From contig NZ_QCYG01000003.1 in assembly GCF_003072065.1 (NCBI RefSeq), positions 248,001-312,000 of the forward strand: DNA of 64,000 nucleotides. The letters run 5' to 3'. Shown in pieces: positions 17,705 to 26,394 of this stretch. Source of the DNA: Thalassorhabdomicrobium marinisediminis (GTDB taxonomy: Bacteria; Pseudomonadota; Alphaproteobacteria; Rhodobacterales; Rhodobacteraceae). The notes under the pieces are model-generated. The model was not told the DNA's origin. It did no database searches and saw only the letters and a program-made list of their open reading frames with translations. Position numbers and translations under genes: made by a program. Numbering within the stretch: the stretch's first letter is position 1; each line of letters begins with the position of its first letter.

Positions 17705-18508
17705 TCAGACCGAGAACTTCGGCACGCCGAAGTGATACCCCTGCACGCAGTCCGCCCCGATCGAGGTCACGAAATCCGCTTCCGCCTGGGATTCGATCCC
17801 TTCGGCCACGGCGAACATCTCGAACTGGTGGGCGACGGTGATCAGGGCTTCGGCCAACACCTGATTGTCGGGGTCGGACTGGATGTTGCGAATGAAATGG
17901 CTGTCCACCTTGACCAGATCAAAGAAGAAATCCTTCAGGTAGCGGAACGCGGTCATCCCCGCCCCGAAATCGTCAAGCGCAAAGGCCAGACCAAAGGGCT
18001 GCATCTCCTCCATGAAGCGGATCACGACCTCGGGCAGTTGCATGGCGCTGCCCTCGCTGATCTCGAGGATCAGTCGATCCGCCACCCCGCCGGCGCCCCG
18101 CAACTCACCGTCCAGCACCCTCCGCCAGGCCGCATCGCCCAGCGACCGCGCCGAGACATTCACCGACAGCCGCAGGTCCGGATAAAACCGCAACAGATTG
18201 AACGCCATCCGCAGGCTCACCGCGTCGATGTCACGCCCGATGCCCGTATCCTCGATCTGGTCCATGAACTGACCGGCGGGGATCACCCGCCCGGTCTCAT
18301 CCATCACCCGGATCAGACTTTCATGAAACGCAAGACGGCTGCCGCCCCCGGTGGTGAAAACCGGCTGCAAGGCCAATTTGCAATTGTCCGTCGCCAGCGC
18401 CTGCCGCACCATCGACAGCACGTCACGGTCCCGCACCGAGACCGCGTATTCCAGCGGGTCGCGCGGCGTCTGGTCGTCCCAAGCCTCGGTCGGCTGTCTC
18501 AATCCCAT
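17705..18508 (-). CDS. Stand-alone EAL-domain protein (c-di-GMP phosphodiesterase candidate)
   Basis: This 267-residue protein is a single EAL domain with a short N-terminal extension and no sensor or membrane segment. The signature Glu is present in a variant context (FHESLIRV rather than EAL-L-R). Other catalytic positions look kept: SVNVSARS, LEISEGSA, ALDDFGAG, DLVKVDSHF, AEGIES and QGYHFG. It may therefore hydrolyse c-di-GMP, although loop residues around DDFGAGMTAF deviate from the consensus DFGTGYSS. ATG 18508 is preferred to GTG 18532 because AAAGGAG lies 8 bases upstream of it. No GGDEF partner is visible. Confidence 0.85.
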   Translation of the reverse strand: MGLRQPTEAWDDQTPRDPLEYAVSVRDRDVLSMVRQALATDNCKLALQPVFTTGGGSRLAFHESLIRVMDETGRVIPAGQFMDQIEDTGIGRDIDAVSLRMAFNLLRFYPDLRLSVNVSARSLGDAAWRRVLDGELRGAGGVADRLILEISEGSAMQLPEVVIRFMEEMQPFGLAFALDDFGAGMTAFRYLKDFFFDLVKVDSHFIRNIQSDPDNQVLAEALITVAHQFEMFAVAEGIESQAEADFVTSIGADCVQGYHFGVPKFSV

Positions 18509-18610
18509 GGGCAGCGCTCCTTTCGCGGTCACGTTGCACGGGGCGGTTTAAGGGCTGGTAAAGGACGCTGGTTTGAACTCAATTGAAGCTATTATCCCAA
18601 AGGGGGCCGC

Positions 18611-19177
18611 ATGTCAGACCGTTGCAGCTGGGTCGGGTCGGACCCGATCTATATCACCTACCACGATACCGAATGGGGCGTGCCCGAATACGACAGCCGC
18701 GCGCTGTGGGAAAAGCTGATCCTCGACGGGTTTCAGGCGGGGCTGAGCTGGATCACCATCCTGAAAAAGCGCGAGAATTTTCGCAACGCCTTCGCCGGGT
18801 TCGACCCGCAGGTCATCGCCCGCTGGGGCGAGGATGACGTGCAGCGCCTGCTGGGCGACGCCGGCATCATCCGCCATCGCGGCAAGATCGAAGCCGCGAT
18901 CACCAACGCCCGGGCCTATCTCGAGATTGACGATTTCAGCGCCTATTGCTGGGATTGGGTCGGCGGCACGCCGTTGCAGCCGGGTTTTACCACCCAAGCC
19001 GACGTGCCCCCGGCCACGCCCCTGTCCACCGCCTTGTCCAAAGACCTCAAGGCGCGGGGCTTCAAGTTCTGCGGCCCGACCATTGTCTATGCCTGGATGG
19101 AGGCTTGCGGCCTCGTCAACGACCACCTGACCACTTGCCCGCGCCACGCAGCCTGCCGCGCGCTCGCGCCGCGCTGA
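18611..19177 (+). CDS. tag: DNA-3-methyladenine glycosylase I
   Basis: This 188-residue protein matches Tag throughout. It has the N-terminal Cys/His zinc ligands (CSWVGSDPIYITYHDTEWG) and the core LILDGFQAGLSWITILKKRE. The C-terminal zinc ligands lie in LTTCPRHAAC. Tag excises 3-methyladenine from alkylated DNA in base-excision repair. It stands alone on the plus strand, divergent from the EAL gene and converging on moaE with a 3-base gap. Confidence 0.95.
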   Translation: MSDRCSWVGSDPIYITYHDTEWGVPEYDSRALWEKLILDGFQAGLSWITILKKRENFRNAFAGFDPQVIARWGEDDVQRLLGDAGIIRHRGKIEAAITNARAYLEIDDFSAYCWDWVGGTPLQPGFTTQADVPPATPLSTALSKDLKARGFKFCGPTIVYAWMEACGLVNDHLTTCPRHAACRALAPR

Positions 19178-19180
19178 TCC

Positions 19181-19618
19181 CTACCAGCGGCCCAGCGCGG
19201 CTTCGTCATCCGCCTTCGAGGCAACCCACGCGGCACCGTCGCGGGTGATTTCCTTCTTCCAGAACGGCGCGCGGGACTTCAGGTAATCCATCAGGAACTC
19301 CGCCGCCTCGAAGGCGTCGCGCCGGTGCCGCGCGGCGGTGGCGACCATCATGATCCCCTCGCCCGGTTCCAAACGTCCGAAGCGGTGGATCACCAGCGCG
19401 TCGGCCAGATCCCAGCGTTGCACCGCCTGCGCGCGGATCGCACCCAAGGCCTTTTCCGTCATGGCGGGGTAATGTTCGATCTCCATCGCCTCAAGCCCGC
19501 CCGCCACGTCGCGCACGACGCCGGTGAAGCTCACGACCGCCCCGGCCCCGTCAACCTCGGCGGCAAAGCGGTTCAACTCACCGCCCGCATCAAAGGGCAT
19601 GGCCTGCACGCGGATCAT
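19181..19618 (-). CDS. moaE: Molybdopterin synthase catalytic subunit
   Basis: This 145-residue protein begins MIRVQAMPFDAGGELNRF and contains the MoaE motifs GAVVSFTGVVRD, EHYPAMTEKAL, HRFGRLEPGE and RRDAFEAAEF. Near the C-terminus the Lys-rich PFWKKEITRDGAAWV holds the active-site lysines. With MoaD it converts precursor Z (cPMP) to molybdopterin. It follows moaD with a single-base gap in the pgsA-moaD-moaE string. Confidence 0.96.
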   Translation of the reverse strand: MIRVQAMPFDAGGELNRFAAEVDGAGAVVSFTGVVRDVAGGLEAMEIEHYPAMTEKALGAIRAQAVQRWDLADALVIHRFGRLEPGEGIMMVATAARHRRDAFEAAEFLMDYLKSRAPFWKKEITRDGAAWVASKADDEAALGRW

Positions 19619-19619
19619 C

Positions 19620-19883
19620 CTAGCCTCCGGTCATGGGCGGAAAGAACGCAACCTCGCGCACGCCCGCAAGCGGCGCGTCGAACTCCGCCAGCTCCTGATC
19701 CAGCGCAACACGCAAGGCCGAGGTATCCGCAAAGGCCGCCGCATAGCGCTCCTCGCGGCCGCGCAGCTCCTCCACCAGATCGGCCACCGTGGCGGCGCTG
19801 GTCGTCACATCCTCGACCGGCAGTCCGATCCGCTCGCGCACCCAGGCGAAATACAACACGTTCAATGATTGCTCCGACATCAT
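19620..19883 (-). CDS. moaD: Molybdopterin synthase sulfur carrier subunit
   Basis: This 87-residue ubiquitin-like protein ends with the diagnostic Gly-Gly tail (FFPPMTGG), whose terminal Gly becomes a thiocarboxylate. The core NVLYFAWVRERIGLPVEDV is typical of MoaD. ATG 19883 overlaps the pgsA stop, which argues for it over longer in-frame openings. It acts with the adjacent MoaE, and mobA at 4943 would use the resulting cofactor. Confidence 0.93.
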   Translation of the reverse strand: MMSEQSLNVLYFAWVRERIGLPVEDVTTSAATVADLVEELRGREERYAAAFADTSALRVALDQELAEFDAPLAGVREVAFFPPMTGG

Positions 19884-20542
19884 GCCTCCCTCAGATATGG
19901 CAGCGCCTTGCGCAGGTAATCCGCGCCGGTGATGAGCGTCAGCACCATCGCCGCCCAAAGCAGCACGATCCCGACCCACCAGGAATAGAACGCGCCGCTA
20001 TACCGCCAGGCAAGCCCGCCCTCATCGGGCACCTCTCCCAGCAGGATCGACTGCACCAGCACCGGGTCCATGCCTTCGATTGCCATGTTGAAATAGGTCT
20101 CGAACGCGCCCGTCGAGAACAGCACCGCAATCGCGGTCATCTGTGCGGCGGTCTTCCATTTCGCCAATCGCGTCACCTTGAGCGTGCCCGCCGTATCGCC
20201 CAGAAACTCCCGCAGGCCCGACACGAAGGTTTCGCGGAACATGATCAAGGTCGCGGGCAACAGGATATAGGGGTTCATGCCGGAAAAGCCGCAAATCACC
20301 AGCAGCGCGATCACCACCATCGCCTTGTCCGCGATGGGGTCGAGCATGGCCCCGAACTTGCTTTCCTGCTTCCACGCCCGCGCAAGATAGCCGTCGATCC
20401 AGTCGGTTGTGGCGGCAATAACGAACAGGATCAGCGCGAACCAATCGGCATAGGGCCGCGCGAAATACAAGAACATGATCGCGACACCGGGCGCCGCCAG
20501 AAGACGCAACAGCGTCAGGATGTTGGGTAAATTCCAGGTCAT
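19880..20542 (-). CDS. pgsA: CDP-diacylglycerol-glycerol-3-phosphate 3-phosphatidyltransferase
   Basis: This 220-residue membrane protein has the CDP-alcohol phosphotransferase signature, read here as TDWIDGYLARAWKQESKFGAMLDPIADK with its D-G-x2-A-R-x-G/D pattern (residues about 45-75). Hydrophobic helices flank the motif. PgsA makes phosphatidylglycerophosphate, the precursor of phosphatidylglycerol. The order uvrC-pgsA-moaD-moaE is a familiar arrangement in Rhodobacterales. The uvrC-pgsA gap of 178 bases contains repeats and possibly a terminator. Confidence 0.95.
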   Translation of the reverse strand: MTWNLPNILTLLRLLAAPGVAIMFLYFARPYADWFALILFVIAATTDWIDGYLARAWKQESKFGAMLDPIADKAMVVIALLVICGFSGMNPYILLPATLIMFRETFVSGLREFLGDTAGTLKVTRLAKWKTAAQMTAIAVLFSTGAFETYFNMAIEGMDPVLVQSILLGEVPDEGGLAWRYSGAFYSWWVGIVLLWAAMVLTLITGADYLRKALPYLREA

Positions 20543-20598
20543 ACGCAGTATCTAGGACCTTTGACGATGCAGCGCCACTCCCCCGCCTTCTCTGGTTC

Positions 20599-20646
20599 AA
20601 AAATACCTCCCCGGGGGTCCGGGGGATGGGAAATCCCCCGGCGGCG
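20599..20646 (-). repeat. GC-rich intergenic hairpin repeat typical of Rhodobacterales
   Basis: CCGGGGGAT at 20620-20628 and ATCCCCCGG at 20634-20642 form perfect 9-bp arms with a 5-base loop. Beside them is a CCCCGGGGG block and, read on the minus strand, GGTATTTTTGAACCAG. The combination of GC-rich dyad and a conserved TATTTTTG-like tail resembles a dispersed intergenic element I recall from many Rhodobacterales genomes. Here it could end the uvrC transcript. Family membership needs a genome-wide comparison. Confidence 0.6.
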
Positions 20647-20701
20647 TCCGGCAAGGTATCCACCCCCGACGAGACCTTTAACCATCTGTTAACACAGCGA
20701 A

Positions 20702-20721
20702 ACCTTATCCGCGGATAAGGT
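20702..20721. repeat. Perfect 20-bp palindrome at the 3' end of uvrC
   Basis: ACCTTATCCG is followed immediately by its exact reverse complement CGGATAAGGT, a 20-base palindrome without a spacer. It abuts the uvrC stop codon. As RNA it could form an 8-bp stem with a CGCG loop. No clean U-run follows, so its role as a terminator is doubtful; a protein-binding site is an alternative. Confidence 0.75.
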
Positions 20722-22586
20722 CAGCCCTTCTCGTTGAAGTAGCCATAGATCGTCTCGGCCATGTTGGCGGAAATCCCATCCACGGCCTTGAGGTCCGCAA
20801 GCGCGGCGCGGCTCACGGCTTTGGCCGAGCCGAAATGCTGCAACAAGGCGCGTTTGCGCGCCGCCCCGACGCCGGGCACCTCGTCCAGCGGGGTCGCGCC
20901 GATGGCCTTGGCGCGTTTGGCGCGGTGGGTGCCGATGGCAAAGCGGTGCGCCTCGTCCCGCATCCGCTGGATAAAATACAGCACCGGATCGTTGCGCGGC
21001 AGCGCTTTCACCGGCTTGCCCGTGCGGTAGAACTCCTCTTTCCCGTGATCGCGGTCCACCCCCTTGGCGACCCCCACCATCGGCACGTCGCCCACACCCA
21101 GATCCTCCATGATCTCGCGCACGGCCGAGACCTGCCCCGCACCGCCGTCGATCAGCAGCAACCCGGGCCAAGTCCCCTGCTTGCGCTCTGGGTCTTCTTT
21201 CAAAAGCCGTTTGAACCGGCGGGTCAGCACCTCTTTCATCATCCCGAAGTCATCCCCGGGGGTCAGGTCCTCGCCCTTGATGTTGAACTTGCGATACTGG
21301 TTTTTCTCAAAGCCTTCGGGCCCCGCGACGATCATCGCACCCACGGCGAACGCGCCCTGAATGTGCGAGTTGTCGTAGACCTCGACCCGCTGCGGCACCT
21401 CCGGCAGATCGAAGGCCTCGGCCAGACCGCGCAACAGCCGCGCCTGTGTCGCGGTTTCGGACATCTTGCGGCCCAGACTTTCGCGCGCGTTGCGGGCGGC
21501 ATTGCTCACCAGCTCCGCCTTCTCGCCCCGTTGCGGCACGATGATCTCGACCTTGCGGCCGGCTTTCTCGCACAAAGCCTCCGACATCAGATCCTCGTCA
21601 TCCAGCCCGTGGGACAGCAAGAGCATGCGTGGCGGTTCCCGGTCGGAATAGAACTGCCCGACGAAGGCCTGCATCACCTCGCTCGCGTCCTCGTCCCCGC
21701 TCACCCGAGGGTAATAGTCGCGGTTGCCCCAGTTTTGATTGGCGCGAATGAAGAACACCTGCACGCAGGCCTGCCCGCCGTCGCGGTGCAGCGCGATCAC
21801 ATCCGCCTCGGTCACGCCCCGCGGATTGATGCCCTGGCTCGTCTGCACCTGGGTCAGCGCCTTGATCCGGTCGCGCAGGGCGGCGGCGCGCTCGAACTCC
21901 ATCTCGGCGCTGGCGGCCTCCATGCGTTCGGCCAGTTTCGCCTGCATCTCGGTCGACTTGCCGGTCAGGAACCGCTCGGCATCGCGCACCAACTGCTTGT
22001 AGTCGCCCTGGTCAATTTTGCCGACGCAGGGGGCCGAACAGCGTTTGATCTGGTATTGCAGACAGGGCCGCGTGCGGCTGTCGTATTCGCTGTCGCTGCA
22101 GGTGCGCAGCAAAAAGGCCCGCTGCAACGTGTTCAACGTCCGGTTCACTGCGCCCGCACTGGCGAAGGGGCCGAAGTAATTGCCCTTTTTCTTCTTAGCG
22201 CCGCGGTGCTTCTCGATCCGCGGGAAATCGTGATCGCCCGAGATGAAGATGTTCGGGAACGATTTGTCGTCGCGCAGCAGCACGTTGTATTTCGGCTTGA
22301 GTTGCTTGATCAGGTTCTGCTCAAGCAGCAGCGCCTCGGTCTCGGTCCGGGTGGTCAGGAACATCATCGACGCCGTGTGCGAGATCATGGCCCTGATCCG
22401 CGCGGAATGCCCCGTCGGGCGGGCGTAATTGCTCACCCGGTTCTTCAGGTTCCGCGCCTTGCCGACATAAAGCACTCGGCTGTCGGCATCGAGCATCCGG
22501 TACACCCCGGGCGAGCTGTCGAGCGTGCGCAGATAACCCTGAATGACCTTATAACCGGTCGGCGTTTTGGTGGATGGCTCACTCAT
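20721..22586 (-). CDS. uvrC: Excinuclease ABC subunit C
   Basis: This 621-residue protein has the full UvrC architecture. The N-terminal GIY-YIG nuclease domain ([26 protein letters not shown]) is followed by the Cys-containing linker and a central UVR segment ([22 protein letters not shown]). Then come the RNase H-like endonuclease domain ([20 protein letters not shown], with its catalytic Asp) and C-terminal helix-hairpin-helix motifs ([20 protein letters not shown]). It makes the dual incisions in nucleotide-excision repair. A roughly 290-base gene-free, AT-rich region upstream probably holds its promoter. Confidence 0.98.
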   Translation of the reverse strand: MSEPSTKTPTGYKVIQGYLRTLDSSPGVYRMLDADSRVLYVGKARNLKNRVSNYARPTGHSARIRAMISHTASMMFLTTRTETEALLLEQNLIKQLKPKYNVLLRDDKSFPNIFISGDHDFPRIEKHRGAKKKKGNYFGPFASAGAVNRTLNTLQRAFLLRTCSDSEYDSRTRPCLQYQIKRCSAPCVGKIDQGDYKQLVRDAERFLTGKSTEMQAKLAERMEAASAEMEFERAAALRDRIKALTQVQTSQGINPRGVTEADVIALHRDGGQACVQVFFIRANQNWGNRDYYPRVSGDEDASEVMQAFVGQFYSDREPPRMLLLSHGLDDEDLMSEALCEKAGRKVEIIVPQRGEKAELVSNAARNARESLGRKMSETATQARLLRGLAEAFDLPEVPQRVEVYDNSHIQGAFAVGAMIVAGPEGFEKNQYRKFNIKGEDLTPGDDFGMMKEVLTRRFKRLLKEDPERKQGTWPGLLLIDGGAGQVSAVREIMEDLGVGDVPMVGVAKGVDRDHGKEEFYRTGKPVKALPRNDPVLYFIQRMRDEAHRFAIGTHRAKRAKAIGATPLDEVPGVGAARKRALLQHFGSAKAVSRAALADLKAVDGISANMAETIYGYFNEKG

Positions 22587-22879
22587 GGATCTAACCTATG
22601 ATTCCCGGTTCCGGCTGCAATGACAAGGTGCGTGCTGCAAGTGCAAACATGTCCACTTTTTCTGTGGATAACCTCGTGGGCAATTCCCGCCCATTCGGCA
22701 AATTGGCTTGATTCATTGGCCCCGGATCAGGTTGCCTAAAAAATAGGCACTCAGCCAACGCATTGCAAACATTAGATTTAATTTTGACCAATTGGCAAGA
22801 GATTGAAATCATTAACGAATTGTAACGGCGCTGTCAGGGTTCCGCCGCCCGGTGCACAAGTTCCCCTGCGTCAGCTTTG
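22587..22879. other. Gene-free AT-rich interval between the uvrC start and the SDR gene
   Basis: This 293-base gap is the longest in the window. It contains a small dyad (TGCCTA/TAGGCA at 22733-22749 with an AAAAA spacer) and a CCAATTGG palindrome near 22788. It is clearly less GC-rich than the surroundings. It must contain the uvrC promoter. I see no convincing gene; the short open frame inside it lacks coding character. Confidence 0.6.
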
Positions 22880-23656
22880 TCAGGGCAACTCAACCCCAAG
22901 AATGTCGGGCGTTTTCCAGCCCAGATGCTGGCCACCGTCGACGCACAAAAGTTGCCCCGTGACCGCCGGAGCGTCCAGAAAGTAACCCAGCGCCGCGGTG
23001 ATGTCCGACGGGTTCGAGCCGCGCTGCAGCACCGTATGGCCCCGCTGGCGGTCGAAATGATCTTGCGACTGGCGCGCACCGATCAGGGTCGGCCCGGGCC
23101 CGATGCCATTCACCCGCACGTCCGGCGCGAGCCCCTGTGCTGCCGTCTGCGTGAACGCCCAGAGCCCCATCTTGGCAATCGTGTAGGTGGAGAACTCCGG
23201 CGTAAGCTTGCGCACCCGCTGGTCCAGCATGTTGACCACCAGCGCCTGTGCCACCGGCTCGCCCGCGTCATCGGGCCGGGCGGCGGGGGCCTGTTTGGCG
23301 AAGTGCTGCGTGAGCACGAAGGGCGCGCGCAGGTTCGATCCGATGTGCCGGTCCCAGCTGTCTTTCGTGGCGGTCTGCACGGTGTCGTATTCGAAGACGG
23401 AGGCGTTGTTGATCAAGACCGTCAGGGGCTGGCCCAACGCCTCGGTCGCGCGGGGCACCAGTGCCTCGACCTGTGCTTCATCCAGCAGATCGGCCTGCAA
23501 GGGCACCGATCCGTTGCCGCAGAGCGTCGCCACCTCTTCCGCGCCCTCGGCGCTGGTGTGGTAATGCACCGCCACCGCAAAGCCGCGCTGCGCCAGATAG
23601 AGCGCCATCGCCCGGCCCAGACGTGCCCCGCCCCCGGTGATCAGCGCGGCTCCCAT
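22880..23656 (-). CDS. Short-chain dehydrogenase, pteridine-reductase/FolM-like
   Basis: This 258-residue SDR opens with MGAALITGGGARLGRAMALYLA. It continues with VAVHYHTSAEGAEEV, a TGxxxRxG plus HYHxS pattern seen in pteridine reductase 1 and FolM-type dihydromonapterin reductases. VLINNASVFEYD and the catalytic YTIAKMGLW (YxxxK) follow. ATG 23656 overlaps the CaCA stop codon (TGATG), so the long N-terminal extension of the open frame is not used. The pteridine-reductase assignment is by motif only; a generic SDR remains possible. It is the last gene of the sppA-like minus-strand run. Confidence 0.75.
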   Translation of the reverse strand: MGAALITGGGARLGRAMALYLAQRGFAVAVHYHTSAEGAEEVATLCGNGSVPLQADLLDEAQVEALVPRATEALGQPLTVLINNASVFEYDTVQTATKDSWDRHIGSNLRAPFVLTQHFAKQAPAARPDDAGEPVAQALVVNMLDQRVRKLTPEFSTYTIAKMGLWAFTQTAAQGLAPDVRVNGIGPGPTLIGARQSQDHFDRQRGHTVLQRGSNPSDITAALGYFLDAPAVTGQLLCVDGGQHLGWKTPDILGVELP

Positions 23657-24636
23657 CACAGCACCACGTAAACGTAAAGCAGGTAAAGCACCGTCAACAG
23701 CACACCCCAGACACGGGTGAGGTCCTGCTTGAGGTAGACGAAGGGGATCAACAGCAGCGACGCGGCGAGCATCACCCACAGATCGAAGGTCAGGAATTGC
23801 TCATCCACCGGGATCGGCCCCACGAGCGAGGCGACACCGATGATGCCCAGAAGGTTGAACATGTTCGACCCGATGACGCTGCCCAGCACCACGTCGGCCT
23901 GTTTGCGCAGCGCGGCCATCACGGTCGTCGCCAGCTCGGGCAGCGAGGTGCCGACCGCGACCAAAGTCAGCCCGATGACCGTCTCCGTCACCCCGAAGGT
24001 GCGCGCGATGTTCGACGCGCCCTCAACCAGAAGGCTCGCCCCCAGCGGCAGACCGATCAACCCGAGGGCCAGAAACAGCAGGATCTTTGCCCATGGCAGG
24101 TCCGGGTCGGCCCCTTCGAGGTCGTCCACCTCGGTCGCGTCGCAGCACGCCTTGCGGTGGGTGTTCGCGGCCCGCGCGGCGTGGACCAACATGCCCGCCA
24201 GCGCCGCCAGAAGCACCACCCCTGCGATCCAGTCAAAGGTGCCGCGAAACGCCAGCCCGATGAACAGCACTGTGGCGGCGATCATCTGCAGGAAGCTGGA
24301 TTTGCTGTCGTGCGCGCTGGTATGCATCACCGCGATCAACGCCGGGATGCCCAGCACCATCAGCACGTTGGCCGTGTTCGACCCCACGACATTGCCCAGC
24401 GCCAGCCCCGGCACCCCGTCGAAAATCGCCTGAACCGAGATCAAAAGCTCCGGCGCGGAGGTGCCGAAGGCCACGATGGTCAGGGACACGATCAAGGCGG
24501 GCACGCCCAGCCGCAGGGACATGTTGACCGCCCCTTTGACCAGACTGTCACCGGCCAGCAGCAACAGCACCAGCCCCAGCACGGTCGCCGTCCAGTCACC
24601 GGCCGCGCCGCCGGGCAGAGGAACCCAATCGGTCAT
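23656..24636 (-). CDS. Calcium/sodium antiporter family protein (CaCA, YrbG-like)
   Basis: This 326-residue protein has about ten membrane helices and two inverted alpha-repeats. The signature motifs are AFGTSAPELLISVQAIF in the first and AVGTSLPELATTVMAAL in the second, each followed by a G-N/S-V-G/I-SN helix (GNVVGSNTANVL, GSVIGSNMFNLL). These form the cation sites of Ca2+/cation exchangers. A cytoplasmic loop between the halves carries an acidic and Cys-containing segment (CCDATEVDDLEGADPD). ATG 24636 overlaps the stop of the upstream 54-codon gene by ATGA. Confidence 0.9.
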   Translation of the reverse strand: MTDWVPLPGGAAGDWTATVLGLVLLLLAGDSLVKGAVNMSLRLGVPALIVSLTIVAFGTSAPELLISVQAIFDGVPGLALGNVVGSNTANVLMVLGIPALIAVMHTSAHDSKSSFLQMIAATVLFIGLAFRGTFDWIAGVVLLAALAGMLVHAARAANTHRKACCDATEVDDLEGADPDLPWAKILLFLALGLIGLPLGASLLVEGASNIARTFGVTETVIGLTLVAVGTSLPELATTVMAALRKQADVVLGSVIGSNMFNLLGIIGVASLVGPIPVDEQFLTFDLWVMLAASLLLIPFVYLKQDLTRVWGVLLTVLYLLYVYVVL

Positions 24637-24797
24637 GAGCGTCCCCCCTTGCACGAACAGGGTTTGCCGAAGGTGAAGCGCCCGCAAGAGCGGCAGCGCG
24701 CGTCACTGAGACGTTTCGCACCGGGCACGGTCAGTTTGCCAAGGATCCCGAGGATGCCCATGCCGACGAGGAACAGAAGAACAATCTTTGCAATCAT
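24633..24797 (-). CDS. 54-residue single-helix protein with a Cys-rich (zinc-ribbon-like) tail
   Basis: The frame runs from ATG 24797 to TGA 24633, between and overlapping both neighbours: its ATG overlaps the sppA-like TAA (TAATG) and its TGA overlaps the antiporter ATG (ATGA). The protein has a hydrophobic N-terminal helix (MIAKIVLLFLVGMGILGILG), a basic stretch, and a tail with CRSCGR then CSCKGG. That gives four Cys in a zinc-ribbon or knuckle-like pattern. The tight double overlap strongly supports a real gene, although it is short enough for automated callers to miss. Function is unknown; a metal-binding membrane peptide is the simplest reading. Confidence 0.75.
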   Translation of the reverse strand: MIAKIVLLFLVGMGILGILGKLTVPGAKRLSDARCRSCGRFTFGKPCSCKGGRS

Positions 24798-25597
24798 TAC
24801 AGGCCGAACCGCGCATAGGCCGCGCGCTCTTCGAGGCCGGCAACCGCGTCATCCACGATCTGCATCCCCAAGCGCGAAAACAGGGGCTTTTTCTGACCGA
24901 ACCGGCGAAAGGTCACCTTGTCGCCGAACCGGTCCTTCATCACCGGAACAAGATGGCCAATCTGGTCCGCGAGCCCCAGTTCGATGGCCTTGTGCCCCAC
25001 CCAGATGTCGCCTGTGAACAGATCCGTTGCGGGGTCCAGCTTACCGGCCCTGCGACTGGTGATGTGATCCTTGAAATAGTCGTGCATATTGTCGAGCAAC
25101 CCCTTGAGGCGTTTGACGTCCGATGGTTTCTCGGGCTGGAAGGGGTCTAGCATGCTCTTGGACTCGCCCGCGGTATAAACCCGCCGCTCGGCCCCGATCT
25201 TGTCGAGGGTGCCGGTCAGCCCGAAGCCTGCGGAAATCACGCCGATGGAGCCCACGATCGAGCCGCGATCGACGAAAATCTCGTCCCCCGCCACGGCCAG
25301 CCAATACCCGCCCGAGGCGGCCACATCCTCAACAAAGCTGAAAACGGGGATGTTCTTTTCTTCGGCCAGCCGCCGGATGCGCGCGGAGATCAGCGAGGAT
25401 TGCACAGGCGAGCCACCGGGCGAGCTGATTTCCAGCGCCACGGCCACAGGCTTGCTGCGGAAGGCTTTTTCGATGCTGGGGGCAAGACTGCGATCCGACA
25501 TCGCCCGGGCCGAGGTTCCAATCCCCCCCTGAAAGCGAATGACGGCCACATGCGGGTCGGCTTTGACGAAGGGGATGTAGCGTTTCATGGGCTTCAT
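24797..25597 (-). CDS. sppA: S49-family peptidase (SppA/SohB-like)
   Basis: This 266-residue protein has a single S49 domain, the short form. LEISSPGGSPVQS forms the oxyanion region. The Ser nucleophile is in EDVAASGGYWLA and the catalytic Lys in AGESKSMLDPF. SppA-type proteases cut remnant signal peptides in the membrane. Here no clear N-terminal membrane anchor is visible, since the protein begins MKPMKRYIPFVKAD. Start ATG 25597 or ATG 25588 are both plausible. It heads a minus-strand run with a small Cys-rich protein, an antiporter and an SDR. Confidence 0.9.
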   Translation of the reverse strand: MKPMKRYIPFVKADPHVAVIRFQGGIGTSARAMSDRSLAPSIEKAFRSKPVAVALEISSPGGSPVQSSLISARIRRLAEEKNIPVFSFVEDVAASGGYWLAVAGDEIFVDRGSIVGSIGVISAGFGLTGTLDKIGAERRVYTAGESKSMLDPFQPEKPSDVKRLKGLLDNMHDYFKDHITSRRAGKLDPATDLFTGDIWVGHKAIELGLADQIGHLVPVMKDRFGDKVTFRRFGQKKPLFSRLGMQIVDDAVAGLEERAAYARFGL

Positions 25598-25632
25598 CTA
25601 GGGCGCGGCGCGCGGGGAAACAAGGCCAGCCA

Positions 25633-26394
25633 TCACTGTCTGATCCGCCAGCCGGTGCGGAAAATCCACGCGATGATGGCAAGGCAGACCCCGGTGAACA
25701 AACCGATGGCAAACAGGCTTAGCCCGATGGGCACATCCGCCGTGTCGAAGAAGGCCCAGCGAAAGCCGGAAATCAGGTAAACCACCGGATTGAACATGGT
25801 GATCGTCTGCCAGATCGGCGGCAACATCGTCACCGAATAGAACGACCCGCCCAGAAACACCAAGGGCGTGATGATCAGCAGCGGGATCAGTTGCAACTGC
25901 TCAAAGTTGCCCGCCCAGATGCCGATGATGAACCCCAGCAGCGAAAAGCTCACGCAGGTGAGAACGAGGAAGGCCAGCATGGCGAAGGGGTGTGCAATGC
26001 TGAGGTCCACGAACAGGAACGAGGTCGCAAGGATCACCAGACCGATGAACAGCGCCTTGGTCGCCGCCGCCCCGACATAGCCCAGCGTGATCTCGAGAAA
26101 GCTCACCGGGGCGGACAGCAGCTCATAAATCGTGCCGATGAATTTCGGAAAATAGATGCCGAAACTGGCGTTGCTGGTGGCCTGCGTCATCACCGACAGC
26201 ATGATCAGGCCGGGCACGATGAAGGCGCCGTAGCCCACGCCCTCAACCTCTTGAATGCGGCTGCCGATGGCCGTGCCGAAGACCACAAAATACAGCGAGG
26301 TTGAAATCACCGGGCTGACGAAACTTTGCAAGAGCGTGCGGAAAAACCGCGCCATCTCAAACATGTAGATGGATTTGACGGCTTGCAGATTCAT
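25633..26394 (-). CDS. ABC-2 type transporter permease
   Basis: This 253-residue protein has six hydrophobic helices and the ABC-2 permease pattern of the NodJ/YadH group (start [21 protein letters not shown]-terminal [18 protein letters not shown] and [15 protein letters not shown]). It partners the ATPase encoded immediately upstream, whose stop codon overlaps its ATG. Substrates of this group are drugs, lipids or polysaccharide precursors, and none can be named here. Confidence 0.92.
   Translation of the reverse strand: MNLQAVKSIYMFEMARFFRTLLQSFVSPVISTSLYFVVFGTAIGSRIQEVEGVGYGAFIVPGLIMLSVMTQATSNASFGIYFPKFIGTIYELLSAPVSFLEITLGYVGAAATKALFIGLVILATSFLFVDLSIAHPFAMLAFLVLTCVSFSLLGFIIGIWAGNFEQLQLIPLLIITPLVFLGGSFYSVTMLPPIWQTITMFNPVVYLISGFRWAFFDTADVPIGLSLFAIGLFTGVCLAIIAWIFRTGWRIRQ

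Noticed and set aside
20835-22601. Plus-strand open frame (about 588 codons) opposite uvrC
   Set aside because: It is fully antisense to an unmistakable UvrC and its translation is rich in His, Arg and Leu without motifs.
22591-22812. Short minus-strand open frame of 73 codons in the uvrC upstream gap
   Set aside because: It has no ribosome site, no family resemblance and lies in an AT-rich promoter region.
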